DNA of 64,000 bases from contig CAWIMQ010000005.1 of NCBI GenBank assembly GCA_963837265.1, positions 1 to 64,000 of the forward strand. Direction: 5' to 3'. Below the pieces are notes generated by a model. That model was not told the origin of the DNA and ran no database searches. It saw nothing but the letters and a program-made list of their open reading frames with translations. Of the stretch, positions 17,268 through 25,879 are shown piece by piece; within the stretch, counting starts at the first letter, position 1; each line of letters begins with the position of its first letter. This DNA comes from DATBLE01 sp963837265 (GTDB lineage Bacteria; Actinomycetota; Thermoleophilia; Gaiellales; Gaiellaceae). The translations under genes were made by a program, and so were the position numbers.

Positions 17268-18311
17268 TCAGCTCCTGTCGAAGGCCTTCTCGCCGCGGCG
17301 GAAATCCTGTCGCATCCGTCGAACCGCCGGCAGCGCGGCGAGCGCCGGGATCACCGGCAACCAGAAGTTGAATGCCCGGTAGGTGACGACGCCGAGCAGG
17401 GCCGGGGCGATCGGGACGCCGACCCAGATGAGCGCGAACGTCATCAGCACCTCCACGACCCCGGCGCCGCCGGCGGGAAGCGACCGGCGCGTCAGCACGT
17501 AGCCGGTGGCGTAGGCGAGGATCAGCGCCGGAGTTGAGAGCTCCGCGTTGTAGATCTTCAGCGCCGCCCAGAGGCAGGCGATGTCGCCGAGCCAGTAGAG
17601 GCTGACGCCGGCCACCCCGAGGCCGTAGGCGCGGGGCCGGACGAGCAGCGCGCGCAGCGTGGAGATTCCCGCGACGGCGTGCGCGAGCCACTGGCGTAGA
17701 CGCCCTCCCCCGCCCGGGTCGGAGAGCCGCTCGGCCCGCTTCGGCGAGCTCACCCAGAGCGCGACGAGCAGGCCCGGGGCGACCGCCAGCCACGGGTAGG
17801 TCATCGCGTGCCGGACGTGGCCACCCGTCCCGAAGAGCAGGACGACCGCGCAGACCAGGGCTGCCGGCGCGAGCACCGCGTACTCGAGGGCGCCGAGCGC
17901 GAGCACCCGCGCGAGCGCGGCCGACCGGCGCAGGCCGGAGCGACGAAACGTCCAGTAGTCGACCGAGAAGCCGCCTGCCGCGTGCGTCGCCGCGAAGACG
18001 CCGAAGCCGGCGACGACCGTCCGCATCGACAGCCGGAACGAGAGCAGCGGCCCGCCGTCGACGCGGGCGATGTCCCGTACGGCGAGCACGTAGCCGAGGT
18101 ACGCGATCACCTGGCCGCCGAAGCAGACGGCGAACCACGTGGGGACGACGTCCTGGACGGCGTCGACGAGCCGGCTGTAGCCGGCCATGTCGGCGAGGCC
18201 CATCGCCGCGGTCAGCGCCAGCGCGCCGGCGACGAGCAGAATCAGGAAGTTCCGCCGCTCGAGCTCGATCGCGACGGACACGGCTCTCGGATGTCGGTGC
18301 CTGGTCGCCAC
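17268..18311 (-). CDS. UPF0104/LPG-synthase-type membrane protein
   Basis: 347-residue polytopic protein with about eight membrane helices. It has the lysylphosphatidylglycerol-synthase transmembrane-domain pattern: ATHAAGGFSVDYWTFRRSG near residue 110 and SLPAGGAGVVEVLMTFALIWVG near 285. No catalytic soluble domain is attached, so a transport or lipid-flipping role is more likely than aminoacylation. Start is GTG at 18311. It converges on the GCS2 gene with a 31-bp gap. Confidence 0.8.
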   Translation of the reverse strand: MATRHRHPRAVSVAIELERRNFLILLVAGALALTAAMGLADMAGYSRLVDAVQDVVPTWFAVCFGGQVIAYLGYVLAVRDIARVDGGPLLSFRLSMRTVVAGFGVFAATHAAGGFSVDYWTFRRSGLRRSAALARVLALGALEYAVLAPAALVCAVVLLFGTGGHVRHAMTYPWLAVAPGLLVALWVSSPKRAERLSDPGGGGRLRQWLAHAVAGISTLRALLVRPRAYGLGVAGVSLYWLGDIACLWAALKIYNAELSTPALILAYATGYVLTRRSLPAGGAGVVEVLMTFALIWVGVPIAPALLGVVTYRAFNFWLPVIPALAALPAVRRMRQDFRRGEKAFDRS

Positions 18312-18324
18312 GGTCCCTAGCTCC

Positions 18325-18636
18325 TCAACGCTCTTCGGCCTCTATCGGCTTCGCACCCAGGATAGGCAAGCTCGTCCGCACCGTCCGCCTGCCGTCCACC
18401 TCATACACGATGTCGACACTGTCGTTCTGCCGGTAGGTGCCGGCGACGCCGAAGAAGAGCGAGGCCCAGCGCCAGAAGCCGAGCTTGCCCTCCCGGGCGA
18501 GGCTGCGGGTGAAGACGAGCTCGTCCCCGCGCCGGGCGTAATCGTCGCCCCGGCGCTGCAGGACGCCGTTCACGTAGACCTCGAAACCGCCGGCCAGGCC
18601 GGCGGGCAGCTGCACCCGCGTCTCCGCCACCTCCAT
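18325..18636 (-). CDS. Small protein of unknown function
   Basis: 103 residues, not recognised. It has a beta-rich pattern (VQLPAGLAGGFEVYVNGVLQRRGDDYARRGDELVFTRSL...) like a minimal beta-sandwich and no signal peptide or membrane helix. Good codon use and divergence from coxB argue for a real gene. It ends 13 bp before the UPF0104 gene start, so the two may be co-transcribed. Its ATG overlaps the -10 box of the divergent coxB promoter. Confidence 0.65.
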   Translation of the reverse strand: MEVAETRVQLPAGLAGGFEVYVNGVLQRRGDDYARRGDELVFTRSLAREGKLGFWRWASLFFGVAGTYRQNDSVDIVYEVDGRRTVRTSLPILGAKPIEAEER

Positions 18637-18641
18637 AGAAT
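18636..18641 (+). promoter_or_regulatory. coxB -10 box
   Basis: TAGAAT, 9 nt before the GTG start at 18651, implies a very short or absent leader. The hexamer begins on the first base of the divergent gene's start codon, so the two genes compete for the same 14 bp. Confidence 0.5.
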
Positions 18642-18650
18642 GCCCGCGAC

Positions 18651-19610
18651 GTGCGTCGCCCGTTCCTGGTCTTCACCGCCGTTGCAGCGGTCGCGCTGCT
18701 GATCGCCGGGACCGCCGCAGCGGGCAACGGCGGGTTCGCCCCTCAGCCCCCGGCCTCGCCGAACGCCTCCCGCATCAGCGACGCGTACTGGGTCATCTTC
18801 GGGTTCACGGCCGCCGTGTTCGTGCTGGTCGAGACGGCTCTGGTCTGGTTCGCGATCCGCTACCGGCGGCGCGGCCGCCCGCGCGAGGCCGAGGGGCCGC
18901 AGCTCCACGGGGCGACCAGGCTGGAGATGCTCTGGACGGCGGGGCCGGTGCTGATCCTCGCCGCGATCGCCGCCTTCATCTTCTACAAGCTGCCCGGGAT
19001 CAAGAACGTGCCGCCGGCGAGCGCCGGCTCCACGCTGACCGTGAAGGTTCGCGCACAGCAGTACTACTGGCAGTTCCAGTACCCGGACGGCCAGATCTCG
19101 ATCGACCGGATGCTCGTGCCCGCCGGCGAGGTCGTCCGGCTCGTCGTGACGAGCGCCGACGTCGCCCACAGCTGGTGGATCCCCAGCCTCGGCGGCAAGA
19201 TCGACGCGATCCCCGGCCGCACGAACACGACCTGGTTCGAGGCCGACCGGACGGGCGTCTACTCCGGCCAGTGCGCCGAGCTCTGCGGCATCCAGCACGC
19301 GCTGATGCGCGCCGACGTTGCCGTCGTCACGCGCGGCCGGTACGAGGAGTTCCTCGCAGCCCACTCGCCGGGCAGCTCCACGGTCGGCGCAGAGGTCTTC
19401 CAGGGCGTCTGCGCGAAGTGCCACGGGCCGGCCGGCCAGGGTGACGTCGGCCCGAAGATCGCCGGCAGCCCCGTCCTGGCCGACCAGCAGGCGCTCGTCC
19501 AGCTGCTCCGGTCCGGCAAGAACCGCATGCCCGCGGTCGGCCGGCTCTGGAGCGACGCGCAGATGAAGGCGGCGACCACCTACCTGAAGGGACATCTCGC
19601 TGGCAGCTAG
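18651..19610 (+). CDS. ctaC: Cytochrome c oxidase subunit II fused to cytochrome c (caa3)
   Basis: 319-residue subunit II of a heme-copper oxidase. A signal/leader (1-24) precedes two membrane helices (about 45-70 and 95-113). The cupredoxin domain holds the CuA site: H173, C208, E210, C212, H216 and M219 in AHSWW and SGQCAELCGIQHALM. A fused C-terminal cytochrome c domain has CAKCH (C254, C257, H258) and axial Met293 in NRMPAVG, which makes this a caa3-type enzyme. It overlaps the subunit I gene. Start is GTG. Confidence 0.95.
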   Translation: MRRPFLVFTAVAAVALLIAGTAAAGNGGFAPQPPASPNASRISDAYWVIFGFTAAVFVLVETALVWFAIRYRRRGRPREAEGPQLHGATRLEMLWTAGPVLILAAIAAFIFYKLPGIKNVPPASAGSTLTVKVRAQQYYWQFQYPDGQISIDRMLVPAGEVVRLVVTSADVAHSWWIPSLGGKIDAIPGRTNTTWFEADRTGVYSGQCAELCGIQHALMRADVAVVTRGRYEEFLAAHSPGSSTVGAEVFQGVCAKCHGPAGQGDVGPKIAGSPVLADQQALVQLLRSGKNRMPAVGRLWSDAQMKAATTYLKGHLAGS

Positions 19611-21249
19611 AGCCGAAGCCCAGCCCTACCGCGCCGACTGGAAGCGTGGACGCGTCGCGAGCTGGATCACGACCGTCGACCACAAGCGGATCGGGATCCT
19701 CTACATCGCGACCAGCCTCGTGTTCTTCGTGCTCGGCGGGATCCTCGCGCTGCTCATGCGCGCCCAGCTCGCCACTCCGAACGAGCACGTCGTGACGAAG
19801 GACAGCTACAACCAGCTCTTCACGATGCACGGGACGACGATGGTCTTCCTCGTCGTCGTCCCGATCCTCGCCGGCTTCGGCAACTTCCTCGTGCCGCTGA
19901 TGATCGGCGCGCGCGACATGGCCTTTCCGCGGCTGAACGCGTTCTCGTACTGGATGTTCCTGCTCGGCGGGATCGTCCTCTACTCGAGCTGGGTGGCGAA
20001 GGGCGGGCCGGCGGAGTGCGGCTGGACGTGCTACGCGCCGCTGTCCGAGAACTCGTACAGCCCCGGCCACGGCACCGACCTGTGGATCCTCGCGCTCCAC
20101 CTGCTGACGATCGCGTCGCTCGCGGGGGCGATCAACTTCATCGCCACGATCGTCAACATGCGGACGGCCGGGATGTCCTGGATGCGGATGCCCCTGTTCG
20201 TCTGGGCGATCCTGGTCTACGCGATCCTGCTCGTGCTCGTCCTGCCCGCGCTCTCCGGCGGCCTGACGCTGCTCCTGCTCGACCGGCAGGTGGGCACCCA
20301 TTTCTTCATCCCGAGCAAGGGGGGAAGCGCGCTGCTCTGGCAGCACGTGTTCTGGTTCTTCGGCCACCCCGAGGTCTACATCATGATCCTGCCCGCGATG
20401 GGGATCGTCTCGGAGATCATCCCCGTCTTCGCGCGGAAGCCGATCTTCGGCTACAAGGCGATCGCGTTCTCGACGGCGGGCATCGCGTTCGTCTCGATGC
20501 TGGTCTGGGCGCACCACATGTACGCGGTCGGGCTGCCGTGGGGGCTCCAGGCCTTCTTCATGATCTCGTCGATGGCGGTGGCGGTGCCGACCGGGGTGAA
20601 GATCTTCAACTGGCTTGCGACCACGTGGCGCGGCAACCTGATCTTCGACACGCCGATGCTGTTCGCGCTCGGGTTCGTCGGCGTCTTCACCGCCGGAGGC
20701 CTCTCGGGGATCTTCCTCGCCTCGTTCCCCGTCGACTGGCAGGTGACCGACACGTACTACGTCGTCGCCCATCTCCACTACGTCCTCTTCGGCGGCGCGA
20801 TCTTCGGGATCTTCGGGGGCCTTCACTACTGGTGGCCGAAGATGTTCGGCCGACTGCTCGACGAGCGCCTGGGGAAGTGGACCTTCTGGCTGATGATGGT
20901 CGGCTTCAACGTCACCTTCTTCCCACAGCACATGCTCGGGCTGCTCGGGATGCCGCGCCGCATCTACACCTACGGCCACGGAGGGTTGTGGGAGTGGTAC
21001 AACCTCGCGTCCACGATCGGGTCCGGGATCATGAGCCTCGGCATCCTCGTGTTCATCGCCAACGTGGTCAGGACGTCGCGCGTGGGGATGCGGGCCGGAA
21101 ACGACCCGTGGCTCGCGGACACCCTCGAGTGGCTGACGACCTCGCCGCCGCCGGCGGCGAACTTCACCGAGCCGGTGCCGTACGTCTCCAGCCCGCGCCC
21201 GCTCCGCGACCTCCGGATCCGGCTGAAGGAGAACGGTGCTCCCGTCTAG
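19600..21249 (+). CDS. ctaD: Cytochrome c oxidase subunit I
   Basis: Catalytic subunit of the terminal oxidase, about 549 residues with 12 membrane helices. Heme and CuB ligands are in MHGTTMV, FGHPEVY (A-type His-Tyr pair with the upstream Glu), WAHHMY and VAHLHYV. The conserved N-terminus SWITTVDHKRIGILYIATS lies upstream of the first ordinary in-frame start, a GTG at 19720 inside the first helix. The frame opens at 19588 and contains no ATG, GTG or TTG before 19720. A CTG at 19600 has AAGGGA 7 nt upstream (19587-19592) and overlaps the ctaC stop. I take CTG as the start and flag it as unusual. Confidence 0.9.
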   Translation: MAARAEAQPYRADWKRGRVASWITTVDHKRIGILYIATSLVFFVLGGILALLMRAQLATPNEHVVTKDSYNQLFTMHGTTMVFLVVVPILAGFGNFLVPLMIGARDMAFPRLNAFSYWMFLLGGIVLYSSWVAKGGPAECGWTCYAPLSENSYSPGHGTDLWILALHLLTIASLAGAINFIATIVNMRTAGMSWMRMPLFVWAILVYAILLVLVLPALSGGLTLLLLDRQVGTHFFIPSKGGSALLWQHVFWFFGHPEVYIMILPAMGIVSEIIPVFARKPIFGYKAIAFSTAGIAFVSMLVWAHHMYAVGLPWGLQAFFMISSMAVAVPTGVKIFNWLATTWRGNLIFDTPMLFALGFVGVFTAGGLSGIFLASFPVDWQVTDTYYVVAHLHYVLFGGAIFGIFGGLHYWWPKMFGRLLDERLGKWTFWLMMVGFNVTFFPQHMLGLLGMPRRIYTYGHGGLWEWYNLASTIGSGIMSLGILVFIANVVRTSRVGMRAGNDPWLADTLEWLTTSPPPAANFTEPVPYVSSPRPLRDLRIRLKENGAPV

Positions 21250-22459
21250 ACCGGCCCCGAGCCCCTGGCTGCGCCTGACCTCGCTCGGGGCGTCGGCGGC
21301 GACCCTCCTCGCGGTGGTCAGCGGCGCGGCCTCGCTCGGCGCGGCGCACCAGCTCCTCTCCGCGCTCGCGCTGCCGCCGCTCGCGGCGATCGGTGTCGCC
21401 GCCTGGCTCGAGCACCCGCGGCTCCGGGCGCCGACGCTGGTCGCGTCGGCCCTGTTCGGCGTCGCGGCGCTGGTCACGGGGGACGGTCTCCATCTCGCGG
21501 CCGCGGCGGCCGCGTTCGCCGCGACGCTGGTGCTGACGGCACTCGTCCATCGCGATGCGGTGCCGTACGGCCCGGGTCGGGCCCCGCGCGGCCTCACCCT
21601 GCAGCCGGTGCGCGACTACGTGACGCTGACGAAGCCGCGGATCATGACCCTGCTCCTGCTCACGGGCGTGTGCGGGATGTTCGTCGGCGCCCACGGCGCA
21701 CCGCCGCCCGGGCGGCTGGCCGCGCTCGTCGCCGGCCTGGCGCTCGCCTGCGGCGGCGCGAGCGCGCTCAACCACGTGATCGACCGCGACATCGACTCCC
21801 TGATGGGCGAGCGGACCCGCGCCCGGCCCGTGACCGCCGGGCGTGTCCCACCCTCGTACGCGCTCGAGTTCGGCCTCGCCCTCTCGGCGCTCTCGTTCGT
21901 CCTCCTCGCCGGGCTCGTCAACGTCCTGACCGCCGCGCTCGCGCTCGTCGGGAACCTGTTCTACGTGCTGGTCTACACGCGCTGGCTGAAGCGGACGACA
22001 CCGCAGAACATCGTCATCGGCGGCGCGGCCGGGGCGGTGCCGCCGCTCGTCGGCTGGGCGGCCGCGACCGGGAACCTGACCGTGCCGGCGCTCTTCCTCT
22101 TCCTGATCGTCTTCTTCTGGACGCCGCCGCACTTCTGGGCCCTCGCCCTCTTGATCAAGCGCAACTACGCGGCGGCCGGCATCCCGATGCTGCCGGTCGT
22201 CCGGGGCGAGCGCGAGACCGTGAAGCGGATCGTCCTCTACTCGGTCACACTCGTCGGCGTCACCGTCGCGCCTTTCGCCTGGGGGACGCTCGGGCCGGCC
22301 TACCTCGCCGCCGCCCTCACCCTCGGGGCTGCGTTCCTCTGGCTGGCCGTCAGGCTCGCCCGGCACACGACGCCGCGCCACGCGGCGCTTCTCTTCCACT
22401 CCTCGCTCCTCTACCTGGCGATGCTCTTCGTCGCCGCCGCGCTCGATGCAGTCGTCTGA
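21236..22459 (+). CDS. ctaB: Protoheme IX farnesyltransferase (heme O synthase)
   Basis: UbiA-family prenyltransferase that makes heme O for the oxidase. The C-terminal part (from about residue 125, DYVTLTKPRIMTLLLL) is a normal CtaB with NHVIDRDIDSLMGERTRARPV and the second Asp-rich region around YTRWLKRTTPQNIVIGGAAGA. The first 120 residues are an extra hydrophobic region with three or four helices. CtaA-CtaB fusions are known in Thermus, but this extension is much shorter than CtaA, so it is either a remnant or a separate module. GTG start overlaps ctaD by 14 nt. Confidence 0.93.
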   Translation: MLPSRPAPSPWLRLTSLGASAATLLAVVSGAASLGAAHQLLSALALPPLAAIGVAAWLEHPRLRAPTLVASALFGVAALVTGDGLHLAAAAAAFAATLVLTALVHRDAVPYGPGRAPRGLTLQPVRDYVTLTKPRIMTLLLLTGVCGMFVGAHGAPPPGRLAALVAGLALACGGASALNHVIDRDIDSLMGERTRARPVTAGRVPPSYALEFGLALSALSFVLLAGLVNVLTAALALVGNLFYVLVYTRWLKRTTPQNIVIGGAAGAVPPLVGWAAATGNLTVPALFLFLIVFFWTPPHFWALALLIKRNYAAAGIPMLPVVRGERETVKRIVLYSVTLVGVTVAPFAWGTLGPAYLAAALTLGAAFLWLAVRLARHTTPRHAALLFHSSLLYLAMLFVAAALDAVV

Positions 22460-22601
22460 CGAGGCCCCCCGCGAGCAGCCGGCGCTCGATTCAGAGACCG
22501 AGCGCCGGAACCTCCTCTGGGGCTGGGGCCTCTTCGTCCTCTTCCTGATCCTGCTCGCGGGCACGGTCGCGGTCGCGTTCATCTACCTCGCGGTCGACTG
22601 A
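22446..22601 (+). CDS. 51-residue single-helix membrane protein of the oxidase cluster
   Basis: Short ORF starting ATG at 22446 inside the ctaB end (14-nt overlap) and ending TGA at 22599-22601. The N-terminal half is acidic (EAPREQPALDSETERR). The C-terminal half is one helix of about 24 hydrophobic residues (LLWGWGLFVLFLILLAG...) ending in a short tail. Overlap with ctaB and the topology suggest a small accessory or assembly subunit of the caa3 oxidase, comparable in size to other single-helix oxidase subunits. No homologue can be named from sequence alone. Confidence 0.65.
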   Translation: MQSSDEAPREQPALDSETERRNLLWGWGLFVLFLILLAGTVAVAFIYLAVD

Positions 22602-22897
22602 CCCCGCGACCGCGGCTCCGCCGCGACCGCCTGTGGAGAAGTAGTCGCACTCTCGACGCACTTCCGGTGCCAGGCACGGGCGGTGGACGATCCGGCACCG
22701 AACCGTCACACCGGGGGTGCCAGGCACCAGCCGTGGAGACACAGGTACGGAATCGTCACACCTGGAGTGCCAGGCACTGCCGGTGGACGAAACGACACCG
22801 AACCGGCACACCGCGAGTGCCGCCATGAGAGGCGCCACGAGAGCAGCACGTCCGGAGCGGACACGCAGCACACCCGCGATCGGCGAAGATCGCTCCC
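22602..22897. repeat. REP-like 50-bp tandem array (22631-22824)
   Basis: This 296-bp gap holds a leader motif CTGTGGA at 22631 and then three copies plus a short fourth of a 50-bp unit, starting at 22666, 22716, 22766 and 22816. Each full unit begins with the palindromic core GTGCCAGGCAC and later carries GTGGA and GTCACACC- or GGCACACC-like segments. No transposase is adjacent. The same leader-plus-core pair recurs once inside the ABC-F gene at 37442. I see no gene or clear promoter in the remaining bases. Confidence 0.75.
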
Positions 22898-24034
22898 GTG
22901 GCCGGCCGGCCGACCCATGACCTGCCCGGGATCTTCCTCGCCCGGCCTGCCGAGCCGGAGGCAGGGATCCCGCTCGCGGTCAAGGACCTCTTCGACACAG
23001 CCGGGCTGACGACGACGTACGGATCGGCGATCTTCGCCGAGCACCTGCCGCCCGTGACGGCCGAGGCGGTGCTGCGCCTGGAAGCAGCCGGCTACGCGAA
23101 TGTCGGAAAGACGAACCTGCACGAGTTCGCCTACGGGACGACCTCCGAGAACCAGCACTTCGGCAACGTCCCGAACCCGATCGCGCCGGGCCGGATCGCG
23201 GGCGGGTCGAGCGGCGGCTCTGCTGCGGCGCTGGCGGCGGGCCTCGCGGACGCGGCGCTCGGCTCCGACACGGGCGGCTCGATCCGGATTCCGGCCGCCT
23301 GCTGCGGCATCGTCGGCTTCAAGCCCACGTTCGGCCTCGTCCCGCTCGCGGGCTGCTTCCCGCTCGCGCCCAGCCTCGACCATGCAGGGCCGATGGCGCG
23401 ATCGGTCGAAGGGTGCGCGGCGATGATGGGCGCGCTGGCGCCGGTATTCGAGCGCCGCGTGCTCCGCTCTCTCGAGGAGGTGGAGGTCGCCGTCGCCTGG
23501 ACCGAGCTGGCCGACCCGCTCGTGCGCGCGCGCGTCGAGAAGGCGGCGGCGCTCTTCCCTCGACGCCGGCGGGCCGAGCTCCCCCTCGGCGACGCCGTCC
23601 GGGTCGTGTTCATGCGCGAGGTCGCCGACGTCCACCGCGAGCTCTTCGCCGAGTTTGCGGACCTCTACGGAGCAAATGTGGCGGCCAAGATCGAGATCTG
23701 CCTCGAGGTGACGGACGCGGAGTACGCCGCCGGGGCCCGCGCCCGGGAGGAGTACCGCGAGCGGTTCGCGGAGGCGCTCGACGGCGCCGACCTGGTCGTC
23801 AGCCCGACGCTCCCGTTCGTCGCGCCCCGGCTGGGCCACGACGAGCGCGAGCTGCGGGGCGAGCTCACCCGGCTGACGTGGCCGTTCAACGTGCTCGGCG
23901 CCCCCGCGCTGGCGCTTCCGTGCGGCCGTGCCGAGGACGGGCTGCCGGCGTCGGTGCAGCTCGCGGGCCGCCCGGGGGACGACGCGCTCGTCCTCGCGGC
24001 GGGCGCCCTGCTCGAGGCTGCGACGCTCCCCTGA
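22898..24034 (+). CDS. Amidase-signature-family hydrolase
   Basis: 378-residue member of the amidase signature family (GatA-like fold). The Ser-cisSer-Lys triad is visible. The lysine is in PLAVKDLFDTAG, the cis-serine in the glycine-rich GGSSGGSAAALAAGL, and the nucleophile in GSDTGGSIRIPAACCG. It is shorter than GatA (about 480), so the C-terminal region is compact. No gatB or gatC lies nearby. A stand-alone amidase of unknown substrate is most likely. GTG start at 22898. Confidence 0.88.
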   Translation: MAGRPTHDLPGIFLARPAEPEAGIPLAVKDLFDTAGLTTTYGSAIFAEHLPPVTAEAVLRLEAAGYANVGKTNLHEFAYGTTSENQHFGNVPNPIAPGRIAGGSSGGSAAALAAGLADAALGSDTGGSIRIPAACCGIVGFKPTFGLVPLAGCFPLAPSLDHAGPMARSVEGCAAMMGALAPVFERRVLRSLEEVEVAVAWTELADPLVRARVEKAAALFPRRRRAELPLGDAVRVVFMREVADVHRELFAEFADLYGANVAAKIEICLEVTDAEYAAGARAREEYRERFAEALDGADLVVSPTLPFVAPRLGHDERELRGELTRLTWPFNVLGAPALALPCGRAEDGLPASVQLAGRPGDDALVLAAGALLEAATLP

Positions 24035-24100
24035 GCAGGTATCCCTCGTTCGAGGGACTCCGCCGCCCGCCGGGATGCCGACATGTGTGGAGAAAGCAGC

Positions 24101-25879
24101 ATGCCTGCACGCCTCCTCCCCCTGATCGCTCTGTTCGCCGTCCTGCTCGTGCCCGCAGCACAGAGCGCTGCGGCCGTCCCGGGGCGGCCGACCGGCGTCC
24201 ACGCCTTCCTGCTTCGCGCGGACGAGCCGGCAACCGATGCCTTCCCGCGCACGCCGTCCTTCGCGTGGGACCCGTACATGCGCGCGACGAGCTACGACTT
24301 CGAGCTCGCGACGAGCAAGGCGTTCGACTCCCGGACGATCGTCTGGTCGACGAGCAGCCGCACGACGCCGCTGAAGGTGCCGGCCGTCTCGATTCCGGTC
24401 GCGCTCCCGTGGATGACAGGCAGCCCGTACGCCGTGTACGCGCACGTGCGCGCCCATACCTCGTCGGGAGTCAGCCGCTGGAGCGCGCCGTTCGGCTTCA
24501 ACATGCGCTGGAAGGCGCTTCCCGACCCGATGCTGCCGACGATTCCCGGGCTCGTCCGCTGGGAGCCGGTTGAGGGAGCCACCTCCTACGAGGTCTGGTT
24601 CGTCGACGTCGGGAAGGTGATCTCCGCCGCCGGCAACGTCGCCGACGAGCGCGAGTACTACACCTTCCACCAGGATCCCGCGTGGAGCGGCACCGTCCAG
24701 TGGCGCGTGCGAGCGGTGCGAACCCTGTACGGCTCGCTCCCGAACGGTCTCCCCAGGGTGACCACCGGCCCCTGGAGCCAGACCTTCGTCTCCGCGAACC
24801 CGCCGGTCTCGGCCGGCCCGATCTCGCTGCTCGAGACCGCATCGATGGTGACCGGCACGGCGGCCGCACCCGTCGCCCACAGGCTCACCCCGGGCTTCTC
24901 CTTCACGGGCGACACCGCGACCAACGGAGTCAACGGGCGGCTCTACCGCGTCTATGTGGCGACGGACCGGCAGTGCGTGAACGTCGTCTTCACGGGCGCC
25001 GTCGTCGGCAGCCCGGCCTACGCGCCCCGGACGAGCGGCCCGCTCGCGCTTCCGGCATCCACCGGCGCGATCGCAACCGCAGAGAGCTCGTACCTGACCG
25101 ACGGTGGACAGGCCGGGACCTTCAGCGCCGACTACCAGACCGTGACGACGACCGAGACCTCGAGCAGCGCCGGCGCGACCGCCGCCGACGCGGGCGGCGC
25201 CGGCACCAGCGGTACCGGCGGCACGAGCGGCACGGGCACCACCGGACCGACCGCGACCGCCAGCGCCTCGACCGCCACGGTCGCGGACGCCGTCCCGGCC
25301 GAGTACAACGCCACGGGCGCGCTCGTCGACCTCTGGGACAGCGGCTGGCCGAGCGGCCGGTACTACTGGACGGTCGTCCCGGTGCGCGAGGTCGTGACGG
25401 GTACGGGCGTCCAGTACTTCGACGCCGAGGTACCGCAGGACGCGTGCGCGACCGGCCGTGTCGCCGTCTTCGGGAAGGCGAGCCAGCCGGCGACGACCTC
25501 GCAGACGACCCCCTATGTCTCCGGCCTCTCTCCCTTCGGCGAGCTCGTGGCCGCCAAGACCGCCCTACCGTCCTTCTACCGCGCCGCGCTGGTCGCATGG
25601 GCACCCGCCTTCGGCGCCACCGGCTACCAGGTGCAGTGGTCGAGGACGAGGACGCCGTGGAAGCCGGCCTCGACGACGCCGTTCTACACCGCGGCGACAT
25701 CCGTCCTGCTGGAGGGGCTGACGCCGGGCATCTGGTGGTACCGGGTGCGCGGGATCGACCCCTACGTTCCGGGACCGGTCAAGCAGATGACCTGGTCCGC
25801 TCCCGTCCGCTTCAAGCTGGCGAAGCCGAAATACGTCGCCCAGGACTCGAGCGTCACCGTCCGGCACGTCAAGGGCTAG
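24101..25879 (+). CDS. Secreted multi-beta-sandwich (FN3-like) protein
   Basis: About 592 residues with a signal peptide (MPARLLPLIALFAVLLVPAAQSAAA). It contains repeated WDP..ATSYDFELATS / WEPVEGATSYEVWFV / WAPAFGATGYQVQWS motifs typical of fibronectin-III-like modules in actinobacterial surface proteins. A Gly/Ser/Thr-rich linker lies around residues 360-400. ATG at 24101 has GGAGA 8-9 nt upstream; ATG 24083 is less likely. It lacks an LPxTG or other anchor. It overlaps the convergent DUF4349 gene by 11 nt at the 3' end. Probably an extracellular adhesin-like or enzyme-associated protein; function unknown. Confidence 0.78.
   Translation: MPARLLPLIALFAVLLVPAAQSAAAVPGRPTGVHAFLLRADEPATDAFPRTPSFAWDPYMRATSYDFELATSKAFDSRTIVWSTSSRTTPLKVPAVSIPVALPWMTGSPYAVYAHVRAHTSSGVSRWSAPFGFNMRWKALPDPMLPTIPGLVRWEPVEGATSYEVWFVDVGKVISAAGNVADEREYYTFHQDPAWSGTVQWRVRAVRTLYGSLPNGLPRVTTGPWSQTFVSANPPVSAGPISLLETASMVTGTAAAPVAHRLTPGFSFTGDTATNGVNGRLYRVYVATDRQCVNVVFTGAVVGSPAYAPRTSGPLALPASTGAIATAESSYLTDGGQAGTFSADYQTVTTTETSSSAGATAADAGGAGTSGTGGTSGTGTTGPTATASASTATVADAVPAEYNATGALVDLWDSGWPSGRYYWTVVPVREVVTGTGVQYFDAEVPQDACATGRVAVFGKASQPATTSQTTPYVSGLSPFGELVAAKTALPSFYRAALVAWAPAFGATGYQVQWSRTRTPWKPASTTPFYTAATSVLLEGLTPGIWWYRVRGIDPYVPGPVKQMTWSAPVRFKLAKPKYVAQDSSVTVRHVKG

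Noticed and set aside
22631..22824. CRISPR array
   Set aside because: Regular 50-bp spacing, but the whole unit repeats rather than short repeats with unique spacers, there are only three units, and no cas gene is nearby.
22898..24034. GatA subunit of the tRNA amidotransferase
   Set aside because: Too short (378 residues) and no gatB or gatC nearby; a stand-alone amidase is more likely.
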